Below are positions 31,588-40,975 of a stretch of 64,000 bases of DNA, piece by piece (position 1 is the first letter of the stretch; each line of letters opens with the position of its first letter). A program made the translations under genes and the position numbers. Location: NCBI GenBank assembly GCA_021783995.1, contig JAJXTH010000003.1:29360-93359 (forward strand), given 5' to 3'. The stretch comes from Pseudomonadota bacterium. GTDB taxonomy: Bacteria; Pseudomonadota; Gammaproteobacteria; Burkholderiales; Gallionellaceae. Under the pieces are notes generated by a model that worked only from the letters and a program-made list of their open reading frames with translations, did not search any database and was not told the DNA's origin.

Positions 31588-32549
31588 ATCCCCAGTCCTT
31601 TCAGCAATGCACGGATTCCCGCAAACAGCAACAGCGTGATCACCATCTTGCGCACAACGGAAGCCTTCAACACATGCAGGAGGCGCGCACCTATCATCGC
31701 GCCCAGCATCATGCCGATCACGGATGGCACGGCGATCACGGCAAGCACGGAGCCTTCGTTGAGATATACCCAGGTCGCGGAGGAACTGGCAAGGGTCAGT
31801 ATCAGACCCGATGTGCCTGCGGCGAGCTTGATCGGCGCACCCATCAGGAGATTTAGCACCGGCAAGTTGGCCCAGCCCGCGCCCACGCCGAACAATCCGC
31901 CGATGAAGCCGATCAGCACGAACAGAAAAATACCCAGCGGCGTGCGGTGCACCTTCCATGCGATGTTCTTGTTCTGCGCGGTATCGCGAAAATAGCCATG
32001 CATGGAAAGCGCCATGGACAGCTTGTCCGCAACAGGCACGACAGGAAACTCGGATTTTCTGGCCGTCGCCATCAGCACCACGATGCCCAGTATCGTCACA
32101 CCCAATGCGATCTGCACCACATTGGAAGGAATGGCCAAACCCACCAGTGCGCCGGCAATCGCACTGGCAGACGCAAGCACGGCCAGCGGCAAGGCGAGCC
32201 TCAGATCAGCAAGACCTGCGCGCATCAGCGAAGGGCCTGCCGCAAGCGAACTGGCAAGCGCCACAAGCAGTCCTGCACCGCGCACGAAATCCAGATGAAA
32301 TGGAAAGAAGCCGCCCACGATGGGCACAAAGAGAACCCCGCCTCCCACGCCCGACGGAACCGCCACGATGCCAAGAAAGAAACAGGTGACAAACAGAGCC
32401 AAGGCCCAGCCCCACCAGGGAAGGCTGATCGCAGCCTGAGGCAGCTTATCTGCAGCATAAGCGCCACCGGCAAAGAAGGCCAGCATCAGAAAAGGCAATA
32501 TCGCCTTGAGCGATGGACTTTGCAGTTTCTGCGTAAACGTTTTCAACAT
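31578..32549 (-). CDS. TauE/SafE-family (TSUP) sulfite or sulfonate exporter
   Basis: A 323-aa membrane protein of the TSUP family with about eight to nine helices and two family repeats (PSGVGGGVLFVPIVGGFFP near 66-84 and GGLFGVGAGWANLPVLN in the second half). A hydrophobic N-terminal stretch ending AYA may be a signal or first helix. Members export sulfite, sulfoacetate or related anions. Beside Dsr, Apr and Sat genes, sulfite or sulfate export is the natural guess. It heads a two-gene unit with the 143-aa protein. Confidence 0.88.
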   Translation of the reverse strand: MLKTFTQKLQSPSLKAILPFLMLAFFAGGAYAADKLPQAAISLPWWGWALALFVTCFFLGIVAVPSGVGGGVLFVPIVGGFFPFHLDFVRGAGLLVALASSLAAGPSLMRAGLADLRLALPLAVLASASAIAGALVGLAIPSNVVQIALGVTILGIVVLMATARKSEFPVVPVADKLSMALSMHGYFRDTAQNKNIAWKVHRTPLGIFLFVLIGFIGGLFGVGAGWANLPVLNLLMGAPIKLAAGTSGLILTLASSSATWVYLNEGSVLAVIAVPSVIGMMLGAMIGARLLHVLKASVVRKMVITLLLFAGIRALLKGLGIWP

Positions 32550-33142
32550 CGGTTGTCGCCTATCCTTAAGTTAAGTGCGCCAAACCCATGGCCGACAGCA
32601 CCCTGGAACGGCTTGCCCCTATTGAAACGCCTGACCAAAGAGAACGCATATTGCACGATAAACGCGATTATGAACAGCAGAGGGTGCGGAACTGAAGCAA
32701 AAAGTGGACGCGCGTGCCTCTCGTCGTTCTCATCCAATGAGAGGCACGGTGTGAGAACAGCGCCGGAAGAGTCGCCGGATTTATGGATTTTCATTCAAGG
32801 TTCCGCTGGTTGCAATTCCCGGGCTACCGAATACCCGATCGACATCACCCGCCAACTGCAAACAATATTATTGTATCAGTCAGGCAGATCGTGCCATATG
32901 AAAAATCATGAAACAAGACGACTAGCCTTCCCGATCGCATGCGATTATGCCCAATCGCAAACTCATGCATCCATCACCGTGATGAGCTATTCGTCTATAA
33001 CCCGTAAGAGGGGTCGCGCAACCGCGAAAAATACTGATAATGAGATTAAACATAATTATAATGTGTGTATAGCAGCCCGGCACGTGTACTAGTCTCAAAG
33101 CTTCAAATCCGGCAGTTCAACCATTGATCGGGAGGAAGTAGG
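32550..33142. other. 593-bp intergenic region between the exporter and sat
   Basis: Contains the divergent upstream regions of the TSUP exporter (minus) and sat (plus). Right half: an ATAACCC half-site (32997-33003), a sigma-70 promoter (33034-33062) and the sat leader. Left half (32550-32990): open frames here lack ribosome sites and family resemblance, and I see no gene or RNA I can support. Confidence 0.6.
33034..33062 (+). promoter_or_regulatory. candidate sigma-70 promoter of sat-aprBA
   Basis: CTGATA (33034-33039), 17-bp spacer, perfect TATAAT (33057-33062). Transcription would start about 70 bp before sat. The ATAACCC...GAGGGGT sequence at 32997-33014 ends 19 bp before the -35 box, a fitting place for an activator. 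Confidence 0.6.
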
Positions 33143-34357
33143 ATGGCTTTAGTCAGACCGCATGGGGGGGGAGATCTAAATCCCCTGTTATTGGAAGGAA
33201 CAGCACTTGCAGCCGAACTGAAACACGCATCCGGCCTGCCCGGGATCACCGTCACTTCGCGCGAGAAAGGTGACCTGGTCATGATGGGCATAGGCGGATT
33301 CACACCGCTCGATGGCTTCATGTCCTACACCGACTGGCAAGGCGTTTGTGCCGGCATGAAAATGGCCAATGGTCTGTTCTGGCCGATACCCATCACCCTC
33401 TCCATAGACGAAACCCGCGCAGCAACAATACAAACCGGCAGCGACATCGCGCTGATGGACCCCGACGATGGCAGCATCCTCGCCACCATGCGCGTCACAG
33501 AAAAATACACCATAGACAAGGCCCACGAATGCGCGACCGTGTTCGGCACGACGGACATCGAACATCCCGGCGTCAAGATGGTGATGGAACAGGGCAACGT
33601 CAACCTTGCAGGTCCCGTGAAGGTCCTGTCGCAGGGCGGATTCGACAAGAAGTATGGCGAGCAGTTCATGTCCCCGCAAAAGACGCGCGAGCTGTTCGAA
33701 TCCATGGGCTGGAGCAAAGTCGCTGCATTCCAGACCAGAAACCCGATGCACCGCTCCCACGAGTACCTGGCCAAAGTCGCGATCGAAATCTGCGACGGCG
33801 TGCTGATCCACTCACTGCTTGGCAATCTGAAGCCCGGCGACATTCCCGCCGAAGTCAGGACGGAAGCCATCTCCACGCTGATAGACAAATACTTCGTTCC
33901 CAAGACCGTGATACAGGCTGGCTACCCGCTGGACATGCGCTACGCCGGCCCCAGGGAAGCCTTGCTGCACGCGCTGTTCCGCCAGAACTACGGCTGCTCG
34001 CACCTGATCGTCGGACGCGACCATGCAGGCGTGGGCAGCTACTACGGCCCGTTCGATGCGCATCACATCTTCGACAAGATACCCAAGGACGCTCTTGAGA
34101 CGCAGCCGCTCAAGATAGACTGGACATTCTGGTGCTACAAGTGCGGCGGCATGGCCTCTGCGCGCACCTGCCCTCATGAAGGATCAGACCGGCTGCTGCT
34201 TTCCGGCACCAAGCTCAGGAAGATGCTTTCTGAAAACGATGAAGTTCCGGCCGAATTCAGCCGCCCCGAGGTGCTCGCCATCCTGCGCACCTACTATGGC
34301 AGCCTGGCCGAGGATGAGAAGGTGGAAGTAAAGCTCAGCGGTCACTCCGGACGCTGA
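33143..34357 (+). CDS. sat: dissimilatory sulfate adenylyltransferase (ATP sulfurylase)
   Basis: Homo-oligomeric Sat; in oxidisers it turns APS plus pyrophosphate into sulfate and ATP, the substrate-level phosphorylation step. Catalytic motifs are intact: [13 protein letters not shown] (about 194-206) and [14 protein letters not shown] (about 291-304), plus the zinc-like C-terminal cysteines in [15 protein letters not shown]. Length 404 aa. GAGG lies upstream of the start. First gene of sat-aprB-aprA; 98 bp separate it from aprB. Confidence 0.97.
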   Translation: MALVRPHGGGDLNPLLLEGTALAAELKHASGLPGITVTSREKGDLVMMGIGGFTPLDGFMSYTDWQGVCAGMKMANGLFWPIPITLSIDETRAATIQTGSDIALMDPDDGSILATMRVTEKYTIDKAHECATVFGTTDIEHPGVKMVMEQGNVNLAGPVKVLSQGGFDKKYGEQFMSPQKTRELFESMGWSKVAAFQTRNPMHRSHEYLAKVAIEICDGVLIHSLLGNLKPGDIPAEVRTEAISTLIDKYFVPKTVIQAGYPLDMRYAGPREALLHALFRQNYGCSHLIVGRDHAGVGSYYGPFDAHHIFDKIPKDALETQPLKIDWTFWCYKCGGMASARTCPHEGSDRLLLSGTKLRKMLSENDEVPAEFSRPEVLAILRTYYGSLAEDEKVEVKLSGHSGR

Positions 34358-34455
34358 ATGAGGCAATGCCCGGGATATCCTCCCGGGGGTTTCATGGTGG
34401 GTTCCACGCAGCATGTGGACATTCGTGTTTGATTTTTCAATTGAGGAGTATCAAA

Positions 34456-34929
34456 TTGCCAACATATGTACGTACCGAAAAATGTGACGGTTGCAAGGGG
34501 CAAGACAAGACCGCCTGCATGTATATCTGCCCCCATGACCTGATGAAGCTGGACAAGGACGGTTCAGAGACCGGACACGCGATGAAGGCGTTCAACCAGG
34601 AACCCGAACAGTGCTGGGAATGCTACTCCTGCGTGAAGATCTGCCCGCAGAATGCAATCGAAGTTCGCCACTACGCCGACATCGTGCCATTGGGCGGCTC
34701 CGTACAGCCCATGCGCGGCTCGGACTCCATCATGTGGACCATCAAATTCAGAAACGGCACGCTTAAGCGCTTCAAGTTCCCGATCCGAACGACTTCCGAA
34801 GGCTCCATCAATCCCTATGGCGGAAAGCCCATGCCCAAGATGGCCGACCTGACCGCTCCCGGCGTGTACACGAAGGAAGTGATGGGCGGGTATCGCGCAG
34901 GCCGCCCCGAAGAACTGATCCGCAAATAA
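34456..34929 (+). CDS. aprB: adenylylsulfate reductase beta subunit, TTG start
   Basis: Ferredoxin-type subunit of APS reductase, running in reverse here (sulfite plus AMP to APS). Two [4Fe-4S] sites: Cys10, Cys13, Cys21, Cys25 and Cys53, Cys56, Cys59, Cys63. The family N-terminus (M)PTYVRTEKCDGCKG begins at a TTG codon (34456), with GAGGAG 6-7 bases upstream; no ATG exists between. The frame continues upstream to 34366 but that part has no family match. Mature length 157 aa. Followed by aprA after 29 bp. Confidence 0.96.
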   Translation: MPTYVRTEKCDGCKGQDKTACMYICPHDLMKLDKDGSETGHAMKAFNQEPEQCWECYSCVKICPQNAIEVRHYADIVPLGGSVQPMRGSDSIMWTIKFRNGTLKRFKFPIRTTSEGSINPYGGKPMPKMADLTAPGVYTKEVMGGYRAGRPEELIRK

Positions 34930-34958
34930 GCCTAATAAAATAACAACAGGAGCAAATT

Positions 34959-36995
34959 ATGTCTGAAGGAACTTTTGGAAATCCAAGTATTGTTCAGGAA
35001 GAAGTGGATATCCTCCTGATCGGTGGCGGCATGGCATGCTGCGGCGCCGCTTATGAAATGATGCGCTGGGCGGAAGTCGTCAAGGCAGAATCCGGCATCG
35101 ATCTCAAGATCAAACTGGTGGACAAAGCCGCAATGGACCGCTCCGGCGCCGTTGCGCAAGGTCTTTCCGCGATCAACACCTACATCGGGTCCGAGCAGGA
35201 TCCTGCCGACTATGCGCGCATGGTCTCCAACGACCTGATGGGCATCACCCGCGACGATCTGGCCTACGACCTCGGCCGCAACGTCGACGATTCCGTGCAC
35301 CTGTTCGAGGAGTGGGGCCTGCCCATCTGGAAGACAGACGCGGACGGCGTGCGCCACGACGGCGCGGATTCCATCAAGGAAGGCCTGCCTCTTCTGAAGG
35401 ATGGCGGGAAACCCGTGCGTTCCGGCAAATGGCAGATCATGATCAACGGCGAATCCTACAAGTGGATCGTCGCAGAAGCAGCCAAGAAAGCATTGGGCCT
35501 GGACCGCATCGAAGAGCGCATCTTCATCGTCAAGCTGCTGAACGACAAGAACGATCCGAACCGAATCGCAGGTGCAGCAGGCTTTTCGGTGCGCACCAAT
35601 ACCATCCACATCTACAAGGCAAAGACGATTCTGCTCGCCGCAGGTGGCTGCGTGAACCTGTTCCGCCCCCGCTCCGTCGGCGAAGGCACAGGCCGCGCAT
35701 GGTACCCTGTGTGGAATGCAGGCTCCACCTATGCGATGGCGGCAGAAGCTGGCGCTGAGCTCACGATGATGGAAAACCGCTTCGTGCCGGCGCGCTTCAA
35801 GGACGGCTATGGCCCGGTCGGCGCATGGTTCCTGTTGTTCAAGGCCAAAGCAACCAATGCCTATGGCGAAGACTACATGACCAAGAACAAGGAATTGCTG
35901 AACGACTATCCCCCATACGGACAGGCTGCCGTTCCCGCTTCATGCTTAAGAAATCACCTGATGCTGAAGGAAATGAAGGAAGGCAGAGGGCCTATCTACA
36001 TGGATACCGTGACGGCTTTGGGCAAGCTGCGCGAGACACTGTCTCCCAAGGAAGTGAAGCACCTGGAAGCCGAAGCCTGGGAAGACTTCCTCGACATGTG
36101 CATCGGCCAGTGCGGCATCTGGGTGGGCGAAAACATCGAGCCCGAGAAGAAAAATTCCGAACTGATCCCGACCGAACCCTATCTTCTGGGTTCGCATTCG
36201 GGCTGCTGCGGCATCTGGGTTTCGGGCCCCACGGATGTCGGTGCGCCGACAGACGAGGAACACGAAGACCGCGACAAGATCCCGTCTCACCTGCCCAAGG
36301 GCTGGAACTGGGGCTACCGTTCGATGACCACCGTCAAGGGCCTGTTCACTGCAGGCGACGGCGTTGGCGCATCGGGCCACAAGTTCTCCTCAGGCTCGCA
36401 TACCGAAGGCCGTCTTGCTGCGAAAGCGATGGTGAAGTTCGCCATGGACAACAAGGACTGGAAACCCGAGATTGCAGAGACGGCAGATCAACTAGCCGAA
36501 GAGATCTACAAGCCCGTCAGGAATTTCCTGGAACACAAGGACTACACGACCGCGATCGACGTCAATCCCAACTACATCACGCCCAAGATGCTGCAGTTCC
36601 GCCTGCAGAAAATCATGGACGAATACGTGGCTGGCGTTGCGACCTACTACAACACCAACGACAAGATGCTGGCGGTTGCAGAGGAAAAGCTCGAGATGCT
36701 GAAGGAAGATGCCCTGAAGATGCGCGCAAAGGATCTTCACGAGCTCTTGCGCGCATGGGAAAACTACCACCGCATCATCACGGCCGAAGCACACATGAAG
36801 CACATCCAGTTCCGCGAGGAGTCACGCTATCCTGGCTTCTACTATCGCACCGACAAGAACTTTGTCGACGAGGAGAACTGGCACTGCTTCGTGAACTCGG
36901 TCTATGACAGGCACTCCAAGAAGTGGAACTGCTTCAAGCGCAAGCATGTCGACCTGGTCGACAAGTCCAAGCTTTTCAAGCCTGCCGCGCATTGA
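34959..36995 (+). CDS. aprA: adenylylsulfate reductase alpha subunit
   Basis: FAD-containing catalytic subunit of AprBA. The FAD-binding N-terminal fold is VDILLIGGGMACCGAAYEMM (residues 22-41), followed by family motifs such as GAVAQGLSAINTYIG, VRSGKWQIMINGESYKW and TTVKGLFTAGDGVGASGHKFSSGSHTEGR. Length 678 aa is a little long for AprA. No aprM anchor or qmo genes follow, so the electron acceptor of this AprBA lies elsewhere. A strong terminator sits directly downstream. Confidence 0.97.
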   Translation: MSEGTFGNPSIVQEEVDILLIGGGMACCGAAYEMMRWAEVVKAESGIDLKIKLVDKAAMDRSGAVAQGLSAINTYIGSEQDPADYARMVSNDLMGITRDDLAYDLGRNVDDSVHLFEEWGLPIWKTDADGVRHDGADSIKEGLPLLKDGGKPVRSGKWQIMINGESYKWIVAEAAKKALGLDRIEERIFIVKLLNDKNDPNRIAGAAGFSVRTNTIHIYKAKTILLAAGGCVNLFRPRSVGEGTGRAWYPVWNAGSTYAMAAEAGAELTMMENRFVPARFKDGYGPVGAWFLLFKAKATNAYGEDYMTKNKELLNDYPPYGQAAVPASCLRNHLMLKEMKEGRGPIYMDTVTALGKLRETLSPKEVKHLEAEAWEDFLDMCIGQCGIWVGENIEPEKKNSELIPTEPYLLGSHSGCCGIWVSGPTDVGAPTDEEHEDRDKIPSHLPKGWNWGYRSMTTVKGLFTAGDGVGASGHKFSSGSHTEGRLAAKAMVKFAMDNKDWKPEIAETADQLAEEIYKPVRNFLEHKDYTTAIDVNPNYITPKMLQFRLQKIMDEYVAGVATYYNTNDKMLAVAEEKLEMLKEDALKMRAKDLHELLRAWENYHRIITAEAHMKHIQFREESRYPGFYYRTDKNFVDEENWHCFVNSVYDRHSKKWNCFKRKHVDLVDKSKLFKPAAH

Positions 36996-37016
36996 ATTAG
37001 CTGTATGATGTGAATA

Positions 37017-37060
37017 CGGGTGCCATAGGTTCTGACCGAACCTTGGTGCCCGCTTTTTTT
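37017..37060 (+). terminator. intrinsic terminator after aprA
   Basis: A long, slightly imperfect hairpin (37017-37032 pairing with 38052-like arm 37038-37052, with GU pairs and a bulge) is followed by seven T residues (37054-37060). It lies 21 bp after the aprA stop and before the YkgJ-type gene, so that gene may need its own promoter or read-through. Confidence 0.85.
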
Positions 37061-37078
37061 GTAGCCAGGAAATATACA

Positions 37079-37966
37079 ATGAATCGAGCGACAGACACCT
37101 ATCCGACAAGTCCCGTGATGCCCGAGATGTTCGAGGGCGACAAGATGATACAGTTCAGCTGCCACAAGGGCATAGCCTGCTTCAATGCATGCTGCAAATC
37201 CATAGACATCAGCCTCACGCCTTACGACATCCTGCGGCTGAAAAAAAGACTCTCTCTCAGCTCCACCGAATTTCTGGAACACTTTACATTTCCTTTCGAG
37301 ATGGAAGCAAACGGCATCGCCGGTGTGAAATTAAAACCCATAGAGGGCGGATCTGCCTGCCAGTTCATGACCGATGAAGGCTGCAGCGTTTACGAGGACC
37401 GTCCTACCGCCTGTCGTTACTATCCGGTCGCACTGCTTTCCATGCGCCGCCAGGACGAATATGTAGACCGCAATGCCTATGCGCTGGTCAAGGAAGAGCA
37501 TTGCCTGGGGCATCTTGAGCCTCGTTCGCTCACGATAGACGAATACCGAAAGGAACAGGGCGTAGAACCCTTTGATGAAGCCTCTCGCGGCTGGCGCCAA
37601 CTGATACTCAAGAAAAAATCCTCTGGCCCCACCATAGGCAAGCCTTCCAAGCGAAGCCTGCAGCTTTTCTTCATGGCCTGCTATGACATAGACCGCTTCC
37701 GCGAATTCGTCACAAGCGATTCGTTCAATACGATATACACCATTTCCGATGAAGAGCGCGCAACCTGGCAATCCGACGAGGTTCTCCTGGAATTTGCATT
37801 CCGCTTCCTGCGCCAGGTCTTGTTCGGCGAGGAGAGCATCAAGATGAGCGAGGATACGGTGTTCGTCCGCCGAAAGCAGGTGGAGGATGCGCGCATGCGC
37901 CTCGAAATCGAAGCGGCCGCATTGCGCGCGCAGCAGGAAGACGGCCCGCTGGACGAAGACGAGTAA
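37079..37966 (+). CDS. YkgJ-type cysteine-cluster protein
   Basis: A 295-aa protein of the YkgJ/CxxCxxCC family (putative Zn or Fe-S site): FSCHKGIACFNACCKS, then CQFMTDEGCSVYEDRPTACRYYPV, the typical pattern of this family, and a long helical C-terminal extension ending in acidic residues (EDGPLDEDE). I choose ATG 37079 with AGGAAA upstream; an earlier start at 37010 would lie inside the terminator. Function is unknown; family members are linked loosely to metal or oxidation chemistry. The AAA+ gene follows after 6 bp. Confidence 0.85.
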   Translation: MNRATDTYPTSPVMPEMFEGDKMIQFSCHKGIACFNACCKSIDISLTPYDILRLKKRLSLSSTEFLEHFTFPFEMEANGIAGVKLKPIEGGSACQFMTDEGCSVYEDRPTACRYYPVALLSMRRQDEYVDRNAYALVKEEHCLGHLEPRSLTIDEYRKEQGVEPFDEASRGWRQLILKKKSSGPTIGKPSKRSLQLFFMACYDIDRFREFVTSDSFNTIYTISDEERATWQSDEVLLEFAFRFLRQVLFGEESIKMSEDTVFVRRKQVEDARMRLEIEAAALRAQQEDGPLDEDE

Positions 37967-37972
37967 TCATCC

Positions 37973-38791
37973 ATGATGTCGCCTGACAATCTGCTCACTC
38001 TCTCCCCACAGCACATCGAGGAGGAGCCCTATTATCAGGCGACGAAGGGCGAAGTTGCGCTGTTCGAGGCAGCCTACAAGAATCATTTGCCGATGCTGCT
38101 CAAGGGGCCGACCGGCTGCGGAAAAACGCGCTTTGTCGAATACATGGCATGGCGATTGAAACGCCCGCTGGTGACAGTTGCTTGCCATGACGATCTGACC
38201 GCATCCGATCTCGTTGGCCGCTATCTGATCATAGGTGGCCAGACGGTATGGATGGATGGCCCGCTGGTGGCCGCCGTGCGCAGCGGCGCAATCTGTTATC
38301 TTGACGAAGTCGTCGAGGCGAGGAAGGACACCATGGTGGTGATCCATCCACTGGCCGACGACAGACGCATCCTGACGATAGAAAAGCGCGGCGAAGTATT
38401 GCATGCGCCTCCGGACTTCATGCTGGTCATCTCCTACAACCCGGGTTACCAGAGCGTGCTGAAGGAATTGAAGCAGAGCACCCGCCAACGTTTCGTGGCC
38501 TGTGAGTTCGGCTATCCGGATTCAGCCACCGAAGCCGGAATCGTGATGCGAGAAACCGGGGTCAAGCCCGAGGTCGCAATGAATCTCGTGAAGTTCGCCG
38601 CGATGACGCGCAACCTCAAAGGAAACGGGCTTGACGAGGGTGCCAGCACGAGGCTTCTGGTGCATGCAGGTCAGCTCATCGCAACAGGCCTCTCGCCTGC
38701 CGATGCCTGCAATAGCGCGATTGCCGAAGCGCTGACTGACGACGCGGACACGCTCGCGGCCGTTCTGGAGCTTTCATCCTCGCTATTCTGA
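37973..38791 (+). CDS. CbbQ/NirQ/NorQ-family AAA+ ATPase
   Basis: A 272-aa MoxR-type AAA+ ATPase with Walker A GPTGCGKT (45-52), Walker B AICYLDEV (about 102-109), sensor ISYNPGYQ and arginine-finger region STRQRFVAC. Such ATPases work with a VWA partner to activate or load metal enzymes: CbbQO activates Rubisco and NorQD/NirQ activates NO reductase. No Rubisco or nor gene is nearby; AprBA is the closest enzyme. Its stop overlaps the VWA gene start by one base. Confidence 0.9.
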   Translation: MMSPDNLLTLSPQHIEEEPYYQATKGEVALFEAAYKNHLPMLLKGPTGCGKTRFVEYMAWRLKRPLVTVACHDDLTASDLVGRYLIIGGQTVWMDGPLVAAVRSGAICYLDEVVEARKDTMVVIHPLADDRRILTIEKRGEVLHAPPDFMLVISYNPGYQSVLKELKQSTRQRFVACEFGYPDSATEAGIVMRETGVKPEVAMNLVKFAAMTRNLKGNGLDEGASTRLLVHAGQLIATGLSPADACNSAIAEALTDDADTLAAVLELSSSLF

Positions 38792-40860
38792 TGAACGACT
38801 TCGAGAGAATACTGGGGCAGCTCGAGTGCTGGCTAGAAGTGGAATTCTCGATGAAGGACGTCAGCGACATCGCGAAGGACATCGCCGCCCTGCCCCACAT
38901 GGACCGGGATTTCATCCTTGGATGGACCAAGCGCCTCTCGGCAGCCCACGTGCAGATCGCAACAATTTTCGCAACCCAGGCGCCCGAGATTGCTAAGCGC
39001 ATGGACCGAAGGCTGATCGAAGCCTGGGTCATGCAGGCGCTCGATGCGCACGACTGCATCGGTCTGCAGGCTGCAGTGAAGATACTGCGCGAAGCAGACC
39101 GGTTTGCAGAGCTGCACCATGAACATGCCGAAGGCGTCGTGCTGGACGACGTACGCGGCATCCTGCTCACCTTTGCCCGCGGCCTCTCGGGCAGGCGCTT
39201 GCTGATAGACGCATCCGATGAGGCATGGACTGACGGCGAGACCCTGTATCTTCCCGCAATCGTCGCGCGCATGGAAAATGTCACAAAAAATTTCACTCTG
39301 TGCAAGGCACTGGTCGCGATGCTCTGGGCGCAGGGGCATTTCGGCACGATGCGCGTGCTCTTTCAAGGATTGCCTGCAAGCCTGCCAGATCAGGATCGCG
39401 CACTCACCTGCTTCAGCAGACTGGAGACACTGCGTCTGGAGGCCTGCATCGCGCGCGAGCTGCCCGGCCTTGCGCGCGAGATGAAGCAGCTTGCAAATGA
39501 AACGCTGCCAGCGCTCTGGCAAGGTTATGCCGATCTGCTCTCATCCCCATCCGCCTCGAGCCACGACAGCCTGGCACTGGTTCATGATGCGCTGCAATCT
39601 GAAATCCCCTCTCCCGCTCCTTATCAATGCGAGCTGCGCAGGGATGCCGCAATGGCACGCATGGAACGAGAAAAGGCGCTGCTGCGACTGAAACTGTCGG
39701 AATTCGCGCAAAGCCTGCCCAAGCAGGAGGATGAAGGCGAACCACGGCAGTTCGAATTCAAGCCCCATCAAAGCGAAGCGACGGGCGAAATGGAGCTCTT
39801 GCTTGACGACATGCCCTTGTCGCCCCCAGACGATGTCAGGCAGCTCATAAGCTCTGTCCTGCTCGACTTCGGCGAGATACCTCCGGAATACCTGGTCGCC
39901 GCGGGTCCTGGAGAATACGATCCTGCACTCACGCGCGCAGCGCAGAAGGATCCGGATCAGGTCTGGCAGGGCACCTACCATGAAGAAGGCGCCACGCTAT
40001 ATCCCGAATGGGATTTCGGCCGCGCCAGCTACCGCAAAAACTGGTGCGTGATGCGCGAGAGGGATGTGCCAAAGATATATGATGGCTTTGCAGACCGCAC
40101 GCTTGTCAAGTATGGCCCTCTGGTGCGGCAGATCAGGCGCACTTTCGAAGGCATGCGCGACCAAGACAGGTTGCTCAGGCGACAGCCGCAGGGCGAGCAT
40201 GTCGACCTGGATGCGCTGATCGAGGCCCTGTCCGAAATGCAGCGTGGCAGCGAGATGTCCGATCTGCTCTATGCCAGGCTTTACCGCGCCGAGCGCAACA
40301 TCGCGGTTGCCTTTCTGGTCGACATGAGCGGATCGACCAAGGGCTGGGTGAACGATGCCGAACGAGAGTCACTGATACTAATGGCCGAAGCGCTCGAAGC
40401 GCTTGGCGACAAATACGCGATATACGGTTTTTCCGGGATGACACGCAAGAAATGCGAGCTTTTCCGCATCAAGCGCTTCGATGAGCCCTACGGGAAAGAA
40501 GTCAGGGCGCGCATCGGCGGCATCCGTCCGCAGGACTATACGCGCATGGGCTTTGCGATACGCCACATGAACGCGCTCTTAAAAGAAATCGATGCGAAAA
40601 CCCGCATGCTGATCACGATCACTGATGGCAGGCCGGAGGATTACAACGACAACTACAGAGGCGAGTATGGCATCGCAGATACGCGACAGGCGCTCATCGA
40701 AGCGCGCCGCGCCGGCATCCATCCCTTCGGCATCGCCATCGACAAGGAAGGGCGCGACTATCTGCCGCATCTCTTTGGGCCGGCGCACTATGTGGTGATC
40801 GATGAAGCGCGCACCCTGCCCCTGAAGGTTGCAGAAATCTACCGGCGGCTGACGGTATGA
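38791..40860 (+). CDS. CbbO/NorD-like VWA-domain protein
   Basis: A 689-aa protein, the partner of the upstream AAA+ ATPase. A long helical N-terminal part (1-430) leads to a C-terminal von Willebrand A domain. Its metal-ion site DMSGS lies at about 510-514 (FLVDMSGSTKGW), and later MIDAS residues are in TRMGFAIRHM and ITDGRPEDYND. In CbbQO the VWA protein docks the AAA+ hexamer onto its client. Client here unknown. A 60-130 bp space separates it from the following c-di-GMP gene. Confidence 0.9.
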   Translation: MNDFERILGQLECWLEVEFSMKDVSDIAKDIAALPHMDRDFILGWTKRLSAAHVQIATIFATQAPEIAKRMDRRLIEAWVMQALDAHDCIGLQAAVKILREADRFAELHHEHAEGVVLDDVRGILLTFARGLSGRRLLIDASDEAWTDGETLYLPAIVARMENVTKNFTLCKALVAMLWAQGHFGTMRVLFQGLPASLPDQDRALTCFSRLETLRLEACIARELPGLAREMKQLANETLPALWQGYADLLSSPSASSHDSLALVHDALQSEIPSPAPYQCELRRDAAMARMEREKALLRLKLSEFAQSLPKQEDEGEPRQFEFKPHQSEATGEMELLLDDMPLSPPDDVRQLISSVLLDFGEIPPEYLVAAGPGEYDPALTRAAQKDPDQVWQGTYHEEGATLYPEWDFGRASYRKNWCVMRERDVPKIYDGFADRTLVKYGPLVRQIRRTFEGMRDQDRLLRRQPQGEHVDLDALIEALSEMQRGSEMSDLLYARLYRAERNIAVAFLVDMSGSTKGWVNDAERESLILMAEALEALGDKYAIYGFSGMTRKKCELFRIKRFDEPYGKEVRARIGGIRPQDYTRMGFAIRHMNALLKEIDAKTRMLITITDGRPEDYNDNYRGEYGIADTRQALIEARRAGIHPFGIAIDKEGRDYLPHLFGPAHYVVIDEARTLPLKVAEIYRRLTV

Positions 40861-40975
40861 CCTCTGCACGATAGAGGCAGCACTATGGCTTTATGCTGGG
40901 AAACGATATATCCTCTTGGCGATGAAAATCGCCGAAAAGATTTGCTGCGCGCTCAGACCTGCGCGGCCATAGTTG

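Noticed and set aside
32543-32794. Small minus-strand frame upstream of the exporter gene
   Set aside because: No ribosome site or family similarity, overlaps the exporter start, and begins in a region likely to hold the promoter.
31947-33092. Plus-strand frame of about 380 codons across the exporter and the intergenic region before sat
   Set aside because: Mostly antisense to the TSUP exporter gene, no ribosome site and no recognisable domain; the sat promoter lies inside it.
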